Source: Spirometra erinaceieuropaei (taxonomy: Eukaryota > Platyhelminthes > Cestoda > Diphyllobothriidea > Diphyllobothriidae). From it: 64,000 nt of DNA. Within the stretch, counting starts at the first letter, position 1, and each line of letters opens with the position of its first letter. The translations under genes and the position numbers were made by a program. A model generated the notes under the pieces. The model searched no databases, was not told where the DNA came from, and was given only the letters and a program-made list of their open reading frames with translations. The stretch is taken from NCBI GenBank assembly GCA_902702965.1, contig CACRXP010000065.1, positions 1,693,352 through 1,757,351 of the forward strand. The letters are read 5' to 3'. Below are positions 35,106-45,024 of this stretch, piece by piece.

Positions 35106-35287
35106 CGTGTTTTCTCTTAGAAGTTGCCACAATATCAACCCCCGTTCATATTAATAATGCGCTTTTCGCAGTTTAATGAGCATCTGAAATCCCTAGGTGC
35201 ATGTTTTTCGTTCAGATTACCTTACCTGTCGTCAAAGCATGCGACCTGTAGATTAACCGCGACAAAATCTGGCATGATTTTCTCCTA

Positions 35288-35485
35288 GGCAGAATTTTAT
35301 TACCGACAATGACAAGGGAGACTGGAATGGCCATTTCTGGCTTATTAACCGTCGTCAGCCAGTCATACCCGACCCCGAAGTGTGGAACACCTGAGGCTCG
35401 AACTCGCGACCTGTTGGTTAGAAGTCTAACGCCTCTAACCCCTGAGCCACGGGCCCCTTGTCCTGTCGGTTTCGATCGGGAATGT
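35288..35485 (-). mobile_element. tRNA-derived SINE in intron 1 of gene A
   Basis: On the minus strand GGGGCCCGTGGCTCAGGGGT, a B box GGTCGCGAGTTCGAGCC, and the tail GTCATTGTCGGTAATAAAAT. Absent from copy B, so inserted after the duplication. A fragment of another copy's 3' end follows at 35598-35665. Confidence 0.58.
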
Positions 35486-35597
35486 ACAATGGTAGGGGGT
35501 GGTGCTCACCGATCGTTTTTACGGAACCCACTTTTTCTCTTGTGCCTTATGGGCTCTCTCTCGAGCCCAACCAGCAGCCGCACAGAGACGCATGATG

Positions 35598-35665
35598 AAG
35601 GCAGAATTTTATTACCGACAAAGAGCAGAAAGACTGAAGCGGCCATTTTCCACTTATCCTCGTAA
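35598..35665 (-). mobile_element. SINE 3'-end fragment
   Basis: GGCAGAATTTTATTACCGAC and a short stretch of body repeat the 3' end of the SINE at 35288. Nothing else of the element is present. Confidence 0.4.
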
Positions 35666-35799
35666 TTTGTGTGTGAACATGTAACTGTAGTTTTCTAAGT
35701 AAAGTGCTTTGAAACGTACACAGAACACTAAGGACGTTAATAGGTATTAAAACAGGAAAACTCTGCCCTCAAGCTAAAGTTGTCCCTATGCATCTCGAA

Positions 35800-36125
35800 T
35801 GCCGATCGTCGAACAGTTATCCCACCGACTGCGAACAATCCCTGGTAAAGGGAAGAGACATGGATTTCCACAGGTGTGCGGTAGCATAGCGACTGAATCC
35901 TACAAATACTGCGGCCACTTGTTCATGAACCACCCGTATTTGTTATTGTCTCTGAGGATGGGGCCCAATGGGGAACCGAAAAGTCAGTCGAATAATGCTC
36001 TTGTCCCAGCGATCTTGTCTCGTTCTTTACAACTGTCTCCTAGAACTTGTCCTTTCTCCTCCGTTATCTTTTTAGTGTGCTTTATGATGTTGGCTAGATT
36101 TTGTGTGGAATATTTGGCTGAATAA
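35800..36125 (+). mobile_element. Penelope-like tail relic in intron 1 of gene A
   Basis: It matches the tails at 13640-13815 and 40330-40505: GTGCGGTAGCATAGCGACTG, then a degenerate CTGAGGA ... GAAAAGTCAG core and CTCTTGTCCCAGCGATC. A related relic sits at the homologous place in gene B (54655-54860), so it pre-dates the duplication. Confidence 0.5.
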
Positions 36126-36321
36126 AATGTGGGGTTTATTTCGTTTATTCATAAACTATAGTACGTTTGCGTGCCCATACACCCACACACATTATTTAAA
36201 TACAAAAACGAAAATCGGCTTCTCGATTACACAGTTTACGTTATACTGATTTTCACATTAAGGCTTTGCGAAGTGATTTATTGCAAAGCCAAATGCATCC
36301 GTTTTGCTCTAAATTAAATTA

Positions 36322-37233
36322 GATATGCTATCTCAAGAAATATTGACTACAATTCGGAAATGTGTTTCAATCCAAAAATATTACTTACGAAGTGTCACCA
36401 TATTAATCATCTTGTCGCTTGGAGTTAAAGTAATCCAGTCAAGCCAAGATGCAGGCTTTTGACTGAGCTTCATACAGACGGGTTACATAAACTGCATTCC
36501 ATAAAAAGTGAGTATCTATGAAGCATGAATTTTTATTACCGGCTTTTGATAAGCTTGTAAATTTCAGCCTACTATGCAGGAAACATACACAAAAATATTT
36601 TTTACCTTACTACATAGGTGGCAGATTAGGCCTTCTCAAATGTTTTACTTGAGGAAGGATTATCTTACTGTTTTAAAACTCCCCAACTCCTAAATAATTT
36701 TTTACTCCGCCTGTCTTTACTATTTCATCCAGGATTTAAAAACTAAAAGTCGTATGCTTTTGTCGTAAGACAATTCATGTAGCTCTATATGTTATTAAAA
36801 AGAAGCGACAACGTTGTTTACTTTATAGGCAGCATCAAAAATCTGCTAATGCGATGCTGTAGGATTAAACATTTCATGATCTTGAAAAATCTCATAATTA
36901 GGAATTTTTGAAATCGGCATATATGCTCTTATAAGGGAATAGCTTCGGAAAAGTAAAATTTATTCTAAGATATATGGCAGGGGGAATTTTTGAGTGCGCT
37001 TTCTGCAACATGCATTCGAACTTATCAAGGCATCCAAAATAATGGGTAAAAATCCTTCTAATTAGGTAGCCACATTCTACATTATGCATTTTACGCATGT
37101 GGCCGACGAGCACTTCGTTCGAAAGTCGGTATCCTAACGTGAAGATAATTAACGTAAAAAGGCAACTTAAGCGATCTTCTCGAATCAGAAACGCATTTCG
37201 GATTTTCGGTCAACATTTCATGAGATGTATGCG
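36322..37233. mobile_element. Foldback element next to gene A exon 1
   Basis: The left end is GCTATCTCAAGAAATATTGA and the right end is the complement of CTCATGAAATGTTGACCG. A related element sits at the same place in copy B (55045-55915), so it was present before the duplication. Confidence 0.55.
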
Positions 37234-37289
37234 TTAGTGTTTGCTTTAGTGACGTAAGCCATTACACCTTAAAAAAAGTCGGCACTTAC

Positions 37290-37377
37290 GAATTTTTGGT
37301 AATAAAGTCAACAGAATGTAGGCTATCGTCAACTTCAGCGATACGATTGCTCCAACTGCGGCGTGAACTGCGGCCAT
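37290..37377 (-). CDS. Gene A exon 1: start and hydrophobic signal segment
   Basis: It encodes 29 residues beginning MAAVHAAVGAIVSLK and continuing LTIAYILLTLLPKI, then one base before the donor GTAAGT. The stretch from residue 6 to 26 is hydrophobic except for one lysine, so it could be a signal peptide or a signal anchor. The start is the only ATG in frame near the conserved TATA-like box and is shared with gene B at the same position. 22 of 29 residues match gene B. Confidence 0.65.
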
Positions 37378-37640
37378 TTTGCCACCTGGTCAACAGAAGA
37401 TCTGAGAAGAACTTGGGTGTTTGACCTTGGACATGGTCGGGCGGTATTTATTATCTGCGGTCTTACTTAGAGCGGCATCCTTGATTTGCCTGCAGAGGGG
37501 TAGGCAGTGCTCGCCTGCCCTGCTCCAATTAGCTCTCTGTTTGTTATCACTTGAGGGTAGAATGCCTGTAACTCTATCATGCATTCTTTGCATTGGTCCT
37601 CGAGTTTTCTTGAAGTATGCCCATAAGGTCTCCGAGCCTT
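37378..37640 (-). promoter_or_regulatory. Gene A upstream region with TATA-like box
   Basis: Read on the minus strand, the region upstream of the ATG contains AGATAATAAATAC at 37444-37456. The same word occurs at the same 67-base distance upstream of the gene B ATG. The 60 bases before it (CCCTCTGCAG, then ATGCCGCT and CGCAGATAATAAATAC) are also strongly shared. This suggests a core promoter kept in both copies. No transcription start is demonstrated. Confidence 0.4.
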
Positions 37641-39540
37641 TAATGCTTTTATCGTTTTAGCGAAAGTTCAAGGAAATAGTCAAGGAAAATTACAGAAAAA
37701 CTGACAGAGATAAGGTGTGGAACTTGAAAACAACACACGAATATAGTCTTTTCTGCTCAGTCATTGCAGTAATGTGTGAATAAAATATACACAAGAGCAG
37801 TTCCACGTGGTTGCGGTTTCCCCCAAAAATAAAGCTAGTACAGTTTGCTACTAGGCAAATGCAATGCTGGTATCCCTAGCCACCCTGGCGAAGAAGTCTT
37901 CGTTCACAGACGAGAATCAGTAACCACCCGCGAATACTTCGCTATACATATGCTTGTTCTATAGTCTTTCTCAGTTCAAATGTCATTTTTCGTCACTGAG
38001 AACTCCCCAAACGAAGTTAGACAAACAGACCTTCTATGTGCGGACATGCAAACTTTCACCAGTCAGTATTTTAGTCATGACTACGCAGAGGGTGACATCA
38101 TAGTTTACAGTCACCGGTGGGCCAATGCTAATGCGCGGTTAGAGAGGAACTGAAAGTCATAATTTTTGAGTGTTTCCAGGAAAACAGTGCTTTTCAGACG
38201 TCAGAGAACGTAAATAAGCACTGTCAAGCATGTGCTACATATGAAATTATGCGCTGCTACATATCGTTCTTAGGCGACGACACCAGAAATCGACGTACAT
38301 TTAAATGCCATAAAACGTGGTACTGTTGGTTCCGTTTATGTTTTCTCTCTTGTTATTTGTTCCCATACGGACAATGCACCATTTTATTTCATTCAGATTA
38401 CTGTGGACCGCCTCATTTCCTCCCACTATCAGACGGGGCCTTAACCGACTTGTCGGATAGATAAGGCGTTTTAGGATAATCTCGCTCACTTTCAAAGTGG
38501 TATGCTGGATATTTACTATCAGTGACTTAGGAAAAAGAAACCAATCAGTAGAACGTTTAAAGCTCTTTTTACAGTCAAAAGCACGGATGGATGAATATAT
38601 GGATGACATTTTGTTTCGTTTAAAAATTTAATGGCGTTGGGAGAGTCATAGTTTAAAAGTGCCTCAAGAACACGTCATTCGTCAATTGAAAAACCAGAAA
38701 TTTTGCCCGCTGCTCAAGTAGGATGGCGGACGGGGTGCACTTTATTAGTTGACGTCCAGGTGGGGCCTTTAACACATTATCAACCATTAAAGATGCGTCC
38801 TTGGCTTTCGATTTTCCCATTAGACGATTCCTGTCTGTTTGTTTTTATTTCAAACTAGACAATCAACGGTAAGACATAACACATTTGCCCATTTACTGCG
38901 TCCAACGCGGACGACTTTTTCAAGTGGGATGTAAATCAGGGGTTTGATTGTCAAAAGATTGAAAAGGCTTTCGGAAATGCCCTTAAGGCGAGTTACAATG
39001 AACTGCAAAAGGGCGGCCAAGATGCTGCAGCTGTCTGCATTGTTGACAATTAGTCGGACAGGGGAAGGGAGACCTTATCGGTGGACAAAATATTTACTCA
39101 GTTTGACCCATCATTACAGGCAGCAACAGATTAGCTCGATAGAAACCCGAGTGTTGTAGTGTTCACAGGAGGCATATACTCGCAGACACATATCTACCGG
39201 AGTTGACGTCTAACACATGCCGGATGGTAGAATGAGTGCTAAATCCAGCAGGCCAGCTGTTTCTTCATCCTTTTTGTTGGTTATGGATGTGACATTTTCA
39301 TTACAGGTTGGTTTACTCATATTACAACTGGGAACGGTGTTTGCCCGCGCACTCACGGCGCAGCCACTTACTTAGCCCAGGCAATGTCTCGGAGCTGAAT
39401 GCAGAGAGGAAGACTCACTGTGCTCGTCACCCCGTTCACATATCATCTCCGTCGAACATGAGGCGTGGGTCGGTCCCATCAAATACGTCGTGATCTGTGA
39501 GTTGAAATCATTTAGCGCACTGCTAATGCCTTTTCTGCGT
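37641..39540. other. Duplicated non-coding sequence upstream of gene A
   Basis: Aligns in patches with 56520-57400 and 58395-60830 of copy B. Similarity is not frame-aware, and I see no exon. Confidence 0.45.
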
Positions 39541-39635
39541 GTCCAGTCATCGTTCTATAGAAGCGCAGGGACGAGTTCCAGGAAGCAGTCTTGAAGAAGC
39601 AGGCACGATCGCTGGGACAAGAGCTTTCTTAGCCT

Positions 39636-39676
39636 GACGGTTCGGATTCCTGCTCGAACCCATCATCTGAGACAAA
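39636..39676 (-). ncRNA. Hammerhead-like motif in the inverted tail
   Basis: On the minus strand: CAGATGATGGGTTC, a GAGCAG loop, GAATCCGAACCGTCAGG. Stem II (GGGTTC with GAATCC) pairs well, but both conserved core boxes carry changes. Confidence 0.4.
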
Positions 39677-39748
39677 GCAGATACGGGTGGTTCATTCACA
39701 AGGGGCAGCAGTGCGGGTGGGTCTGCATGAAACAAACGTATCTGCTTT

Positions 39749-39790
39749 GTCTCTGATGATGGGCGCGAGCAGGAATCCGAAACGTCAGGC
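39749..39790 (+). ncRNA. Hammerhead-ribozyme-like motif, best core in the window
   Basis: CTGATGA at 39753-39759 is exact. A stem-loop follows, then CCGAAACGTCAGG. In the sister copies the stem II pairing reads GGGTTC with GAATCC; here the left strand has changed to GGGCGC. The layout fits a hammerhead with a very short stem III, as described for Penelope-like elements. Activity is not shown. Confidence 0.5.
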
Positions 39791-40413
39791 GTTGGAGTTG
39801 CACATAGGCCGGAGGCAGCCATCAGGGGTAAGTTAGTGTAAACGAAAGACCTATTGCCACGACAAAAAACCTCTGGAGTGGTTTATCGAATCTGGTGCAG
39901 TTGCGGACAAAGCAACTACGTTGGAGAAACCGGGAGACGTGAATGTCCAAACACACTGCTAGGGTACGGAGAAATGACGCTAGCTCTCAAGTTACGGCTC
40001 ATTTGACGAGATCCGGCCACACATTCAGATTTGAAGAGGCCGAAATTCTCGCAACAGGTGACAATCGCGTGAGCCGTGAGCTGCTTGAGTCATAGTTTAC
40101 TGGCCCAGAGTCAATTAACTAATGCAATGATCTTCCTATTCCATACTCGGAGCTGAGACTTCGACTAGGCGAAGTTGTTGGCCACACGGGGAACGCACAG
40201 GCTAACAAATCTCTTAACAGCATGGTCAGCGCGTCAGATGGTCGAGCAATCATCACACCAGAATCCAACGCACGTGATGGAATTGCAGCAATCAACGACG
40301 CGAATCTCCGCCATCACAACAGTGCAACGATCCCTGATGAAGGGGGGAGCATGGCTATTGCATCCTATAAATACTGCAGCCCCTTATGCATGAACCACTC
40401 GTATCTCTTTTGT

Positions 40414-40453
40414 CTCAGATGATGGGTTCGAGCAGGAATCCGAACGTCAGGCT
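40414..40453 (+). ncRNA. Hammerhead-like motif in the right-hand Penelope tail
   Basis: CAGATGATGGGTTCGAGCAG then GAATCCGAACGTCAGG. Stem II is intact, but the CTGATGA box has one change and one A of GAAA is missing. Confidence 0.4.
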
Positions 40454-40901
40454 AATAAAGCTCTTGTCGCATCGATCTTGTCTCCTTCTTTAAGTCACCT
40501 GTCTTTCCAATAGTTGCTCTGCCCTAAAGGGCTCCAGAGGTTTTATGATGCAAATTTTTAGCATTTAACTCAATTATTTGGCGCCGATGGCTGCTTCCGT
40601 TATATATGCAATCGGAAGTCAAATAAATGCACGATGGTGGCTAAGGTCCTCTGAAACTGATAACGAAAAGTCGCGGCGTGGTCTATCACCTCTTATGCGC
40701 ATTCACTGGCCAGCGAATTTTTGCGGGCAGATATTAACTCTGTGCAATATTAGAAATCGGTAAGCGTTTCTTCAAATGCACTGCATCGCATCCCATCAAA
40801 CCGGTAGAGAATCCTTAAGCAAACGTTTTCATTGCCAATTGGAAGTTGGTGTTCAAGCTCAGTGCTTGCGTCGTATTTGTCGTTTTCCCGAACATTTTAC
40901 T

Positions 40902-41105
40902 TCATATACCACCATACTCATCGTCGAAGATTAGGACATCTCTACTGCCTCGCCACCACTCCTTCTGATTTTTGTAAATGATCACCCTAACGAACTCGAT
41001 TGCGAGGTTCTCATATTCGCGAATGACATAAGAATATGGAGTGATGTCAAGTTCGTTGATATTTTTATTTTTGGTAAACGGCTCACAACTCATAAGAGAA
41101 AGCAT
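40902..41105 (-). CDS. Candidate exon of an unidentified minus-strand gene
   Basis: The minus-strand frame encodes NELDITPYSYVIREYENL, then FVRVIIYKNQKEWW and DVLIFDDEYGGI before TGA. Composition is protein-like, and a possible acceptor (GCTTTCTCTTATGAG) lies near the 5' end. The last 13 codons and stop recur near 61260-61298 as DVLVYHDEYDGI, at the end of duplication copy B, where the rest is lost. It may be a real last exon or a relic. I do not recognise it. Confidence 0.28.
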   Translation of the reverse strand: MLSLMSCEPFTKNKNINELDITPYSYVIREYENLAIEFVRVIIYKNQKEWWRGSRDVLIFDDEYGGI

Positions 41106-41639
41106 TCTTGATTATAAGGGGGATGGTGTAGCAAGACAACTAGGTGCTTGTGTAGTTATGTTATTAAGGGGATCAGCAGTGTTTGCCGAGTTGTTACGAC
41201 AATAGTAATAATAATCTATTTTACTCGTGTTATCGTTTCGTATGGTTTGACTGCTTTTCGAATCAAGACGATAGCCTAACTCGTTGACGCGCTCTTCGTG
41301 TATTAACACAGGTTTCCCCATAACGTGAACGGCATTATTCCGTCCACCTTCACCCGAGGACCTGATTTCGGTTCACTCCTCCACCAGTACGCCAACCAGC
41401 ATCTTTTTCATCTTTTTCTCCTCACATCTTCTCCCCTACCTCACTCATTCTCGTCCCTACCCTCTGCTATCGAAGAATCACACATTTTATCGGCCACAGC
41501 TACGGCCGACTTATGCTGCTTGAAGTCATCCAAAATGCCTTCTTCGGATACGACTCCAGCGCTAGCACATTAAGAATTCACTAATAAACTGTGTGAACAA
41601 CTGTCTATGATATTTCAAAAGTCATTCGACGAAGGACTG

Positions 41640-41890
41640 GGAACACTGGATGCAGCAGGATTCCGAGTTGCTCAAACGAGTGCAGCGGCAAGCCAAAAAA
41701 TTTGTTAGAGTTCAAGGTGCCCTGCTATACGAGATCCACCTAAATAACCCATTTCACTCTCTTCTGAGTTATAGGCAGTTACGGGAAGGCTTGATATAAA
41801 CTTTCTGTATCATGCGTGGCTTGGAATGCGCCTTCGGGTTTGACAACTTTTTTTCAATCTGCTTCTACTAGTAACCTCGGGGACATCCCT
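41640..41890 (+). pseudogene. CR1-like reverse transcriptase C-terminal fragment, stops present
   Basis: One frame reads LLKRVQRQAKKFVRVQGAL, SYRQLREGLI, a stop, then RGLECAFGFDNFF. It parallels the CR1 fragment at 27399-27944 (VQRRATK, YRQDRGDLI). It is short, degenerate and abuts the Penelope element. Confidence 0.55.
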
Positions 41891-41942
41891 CAAACTACAG
41901 TAGGTGACTTATCGCATGAAATCTTTTAATGGAATCTGATAA

Positions 41943-42893
41943 AAGAATTTCTACGGATGGAACCGAATATGCGAGTCCCAGGTTCTTGAAAGGAGCAGAC
42001 TGGCCGACTTCCAAGACCTGCTCAACGGCATCTTCCCAGACATTCAGTTCACAAGGGAAGAAGAGGATGCCGAACAGCTGCCTTTCCTTGACGTTCTCAT
42101 CACACGCACATCCAAGGGCGAACTCAACACCACGGTGTACAGAAAGGCGACTAACACGACTCAGATTCTCAACTACCACAGTAACCACCCAATGGCGCAT
42201 AAACGCAGCTGTGTTAGGACACTCTTCCAGAGGGTAAAAACGCACTGCAGTGAACCAGAGGGACGAGTACGAGAACTTCGGCATCTTCGGGACCAACTGG
42301 CAAGGAATGGATACCCGAACAGCTTCGTCAGCCGCTGCCTCCGCACGCGCCCACGGCGAACAAACGGAGGAGAGCCGCCAACACTCTGGCACCCTCTGCC
42401 ATATATAAAGAACGTATCCGAAGCGATAGAACGTATTGCTGGAGAGCTCGGCGTGGGTATCGCTCACCGTCCGACAGCGACCATGCGCAGCAAAATCATG
42501 CAAGTGAAGGATCGCCTAGACGTGGGTGAACAATCGAGCGTCGTCTATCAGATCCCATGTCGGGACTGCCCTCGCCACTACACAGGACAAACCGGACGAC
42601 GACTTAGCTCACGAATAACGGAGCACAAACGCGCGGTCCGGAGAGGCGACCCGTTGTCTCAGATCGCCACTCACACCCTGGAGGAGGGCCACGAATTCAA
42701 CTTTGCGAGCACGCGGATAGTGGCGCGGGCCAGCAATAAGACAGGACGTGAACTGTTAGAGGCCTGGGTGTCTGGCACCAACTCTATCAACAGGCACGTT
42801 GAAATACCCCCCTGCTATCACGCGCTCCGTCCCCGCGGCCAAGGGGCGAGACCCAATTTCCAGCCAAGAGTGCACGCAGTCACGCCACCGTGA
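41943..42893 (+). CDS. Penelope-like RT C-terminus fused to GIY-YIG endonuclease (partial)
   Basis: The frame is open from 41943 to TGA at 42893. Homology starts near RLADFQDLLNGIFPD, continues to LPFLDVLITRT and TTVYRKATNTTQILNYHS (RT thumb region), a basic linker (RCLRTRPRRTNGG) and a GIY-YIG-type nuclease. The nuclease has VVYQIPC, HYTGQTGRRL, RITEHK, EEGHEFNF and LEAWVSGTNSINRH. These follow the order of the family: Y-I, Y-x-G, R, EH, H and a late E. The catalytic RT core (YxDD) is missing, so it cannot retrotranspose by itself. It is the least damaged retroelement frame in the window. Whether it is expressed is unknown. Confidence 0.6.
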   Translation, partial: KNFYGWNRICESQVLERSRLADFQDLLNGIFPDIQFTREEEDAEQLPFLDVLITRTSKGELNTTVYRKATNTTQILNYHSNHPMAHKRSCVRTLFQRVKTHCSEPEGRVRELRHLRDQLARNGYPNSFVSRCLRTRPRRTNGGEPPTLWHPLPYIKNVSEAIERIAGELGVGIAHRPTATMRSKIMQVKDRLDVGEQSSVVYQIPCRDCPRHYTGQTGRRLSSRITEHKRAVRRGDPLSQIATHTLEEGHEFNFASTRIVARASNKTGRELLEAWVSGTNSINRHVEIPPCYHALRPRGQGARPNFQPRVHAVTPP

Positions 42894-43004
42894 GACGGCG
42901 TGGGACGCAACTTATCGAGAATACCACCCGCTGCACTCATGTCTCCCCCCCCCCTTCATGGCGTGACTACAAAAACCGCTCATTTGATGTTGCCTGCTCA
43001 CAGT

Positions 43005-43045
43005 CTCTGACGATGGCCTCCTGTACGAGACCGAAAGCTCAGACT
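43005..43045 (+). ncRNA. Hammerhead-like motif in the Penelope tail at 43 kb
   Basis: CTGACGA (one change), a short variable stem, then CCGAAAGCTCAG. It occupies the same place in the tail as the other motifs, followed by TAATAAA. Confidence 0.35.
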
Positions 43046-43082
43046 AATAAACCCACTGTCCCAGAGATCGGATCTTAATCTT

Positions 43083-43530
43083 CTTTACAAAAAGAATTTC
43101 TGGACACCCGTAACTTTGAGCACTTTGTTCGGTCATCTACTGCCTTCAATCAAATGTCGTTTTCTTGTACTGAAATTGTTTTTATGTAATTATATCAAGT
43201 AAAGTATCAGTATATTTTAGCGAAAATGGACGTTGGATTATATTCGTGCAATTTGCTATGCTAATACATGTCGTAGACTCCGGTTTCGCATTTGAGCGAC
43301 TTTTTCATTGAAAGCACTGTAATTTGCCTAACAGAGTTTTAATAAGCAGATTTATCTGAACTTGAAAATTTATTTAATGTCCGATGGTTACCGATGAGGA
43401 AGTATTTCTTTCTTAACTCGTGTCATGGAATCACGGAATAATCTGCCTGAAACGATACGATGTCTCAATCTTTGGAGACATTTAGACATCGACTTGACAG
43501 ACATATGTTGCCCCAAGAAGCGAACTTGGT
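43083..43530. mobile_element. Partial TIR element copy
   Basis: AAATGGACGTTGGATTATAT and CTATGCTAATACATGTCGTA match 52930-53000. The outer end is replaced by the Penelope tail, and the rest is missing after about 43530. Confidence 0.45.
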
Positions 43531-43794
43531 GACTTGAAATGGGGGAAAGTGGAAAATGGTGTCCTCAGATGACATAAAAAACGGCATACAGTAAAGTACG
43601 TTGGTGACGTAAATTTGTTTCAGTAAAACATCGGCAGAGTGTTTGGTCGAACAGGTGGCTTTTGAAGTCTAATGTGCCCTCATGCGGAGCCCTACACCTA
43701 AACTTCAGCGTACCCATTACAAATGGAGGTGGTTACAGACCCAGTTGCCGGTTTACACCGCGCCAATTGTGATTCGTACCGCCCTTATCTTCTC

Positions 43795-44010
43795 ATGTTG
43801 TGGGTAAGTTGAGAGTAAGTTGTGAAGCAGGTGTGGTGGTACGCCTACGTTCGGTTTTTCGTCGTGCCAGCCACCTGCGCCCTTTCCTGCCCCCGTTGTT
43901 TTTTGTTATCTTTTGACGCAGGATCCAGCTAGGAGAGGAGGAGGAAAGAGCGCGCGTGCATACTTTCATTCTGCACACGGTCGGCAACGACATTCGGACC
44001 GTCGTGTGCT
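43795..44010 (-). repeat. Partial dispersed copy of the 450-bp repeat
   Basis: It shares CCAGCCACCTGCGCCC, GACGCAGGATCCAGCTAGG and the AGAGCGCGCGTGCATACTTT segment with the copy at 48890-49260. Only the end of the unit is recognisable. Confidence 0.35.
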
Positions 44011-44771
44011 TCTGTAGGAAATATCTGTTTGTGTATATCACAATAATTTGCTTATCAACCTGACACTTACCCGTACCAAAGTCGTGAGCGTCGAGAGACC
44101 GGGTGTGCATGATCCCCTGAAAAGGAGGTGAGTTTGTTGGTGACAGAACGGTCCCAAATATCGGCTGTAATGCAGACAAAGCATATAGATCAAAATCGCC
44201 TGAAGAGGTCGGTGGTAATATTTAAAACAATGTCAAGAGGCATTTGTGATTTACCATTATTCGGACATATAATTCAGCTTAGGTCATTATTAGCAGAGAT
44301 GCATATGACGTCTCATTTGTGGCGACAAACCGCGTCTTGAATATCCGCACCATCCCCAATTATCTTTGTATATTTATATTTGCTTACAGTTGCCAGTATT
44401 ACGATTAAAAGCAAAGACAGTTGTCATCCATGCCCGTTGAGTAATTTTTCAAATGGCTCCTAAAGGCAGACCCAACTGCCTTGCTTTTCTATCATGAAAC
44501 ACCTTCTCCGTAATCGACGCTGCGTTGCCCGTCAGATGTATACATCTACCCCGTAAGTTTGGTACGACGAATGTCAGGTTTCCCCATGCAATTTTTCCTG
44601 CGTCTTATCGTGGGCCATAAAAATGTTCCATAGACTAGGAAAAGCAATATTTATTTCCCAAAAGCTTTAACAAATCGACAATGGTTTTAAGGATGCTAAA
44701 GCCTAACGAGTTTACTAGATTTTTGGCTTTTGAACAACTGCTTCTATTCGTCTCCGTCGGACGGGTCGAAA

Positions 44772-44810
44772 AACAAAGACTATTACTCCATTACAGTAAT
44801 AGTCTTTGTT
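44772..44810. repeat. Perfect 16-bp hairpin
   Basis: AACAAAGACTATTACT and its exact complement flank a 7-base loop. Outside it TCGAA and TTCGA continue the symmetry with a few mismatches. No T-run or gene suggests a terminator role. Confidence 0.7.
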
Positions 44811-45024
44811 GATTCGAACTTCAACCTAGAGGCAATAACGCCAGAATGCTCAATATAAGGACAGGTCGTTTGGGAAAAGATTATGCGTTTGACTTTTTTG
44901 ATGTCCTTTGAATATAATTATATAATTTCATGTGTTGGCCGGTACAAGCCAAAATGCGTTTCCCAGAAAACAGTTCAGAAGAAATAGGCGAGATGTCTGG
45001 AACAAGAGCTTTATTCGTCTGATG

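Larger units (their letters stand above)
32099..37377 (-). other. Gene model A: novel small secreted or membrane-anchored protein (188 aa)
   Basis: Three minus-strand exons (37290-37377, 32561-32757, 32099-32380) join in phase. The product has a hydrophobic N-terminus, two N-glycosylation sequons (NAS, NFT), four cysteines shared with its paralogue, and a conserved TPCGVNEFGQIEQ motif. The paralogue B at 51180-56074 has the same exon lengths for exons 1 and 2, the same phases and no coding indels. By my count about 64% of residues are identical, whereas the surrounding non-coding DNA of the duplication has many indels. That contrast argues for selection on the protein. I do not recognise the family. 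The protein is likely exported or anchored in a membrane; function is unknown. Intron 1 (4.5 kb) is full of mobile elements; intron 2 is 180 bp. Confidence 0.68.
39547..40505 (+). mobile_element. Penelope-like element with inverted 5' tail
   Basis: From left to right: a minus-strand tail (39547-39725), a plus-strand tail segment (39730-39830), a degenerate GIY-YIG remnant (39840-40100, with WCSCGQSNYVGETGRR readable in one frame), a spacer, and a final plus-strand tail (40330-40505). Flanking DNA matches copy B on both sides (GTCCAG at 39541-39546; GCTCTGCCC near 40515), while copy B near 60835 lacks the insertion. This gives unusually clear boundaries. Confidence 0.65.
29859..40945 (+). repeat. 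Segmental duplication, copy A
   Basis: Long stretches match 48410-61300 in the same order and orientation: 29865-30200 with 48420-48780, 30400-30800 with 49410-49830, 31840-32380 with 50940-51480, 36130-37460 with 54880-56160, and 39040-39300 with 60310-60610. The match ends near 40945, where copy B stops resembling it. The left edge may lie inside the assembly gap. Identity is moderate with many indels, so the event is old. Confidence 0.7.
41943..43085 (+). mobile_element. Penelope-like element, 5'-truncated, with intact C-terminal frame
   Basis: The element begins inside the RT region near 41985 and runs through the endonuclease to a non-coding tail. The tail contains CTGACGA at 43007 and GAAAGCTCAG about 20 bases later, followed by TAATAAA. 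A CR1-like relic abuts it on the left. A partial TIR element begins at about 43083. Confidence 0.72.

Noticed and set aside
41895..42503. A 202-codon minus-strand gene
   Set aside because: It is antisense to the Penelope endonuclease frame, whose motifs are clear on the plus strand.
42946..42956. CRISPR array or other prokaryotic features
   Set aside because: No spaced direct repeats anywhere; this spot is only a C homopolymer, and the window is clearly eukaryotic.
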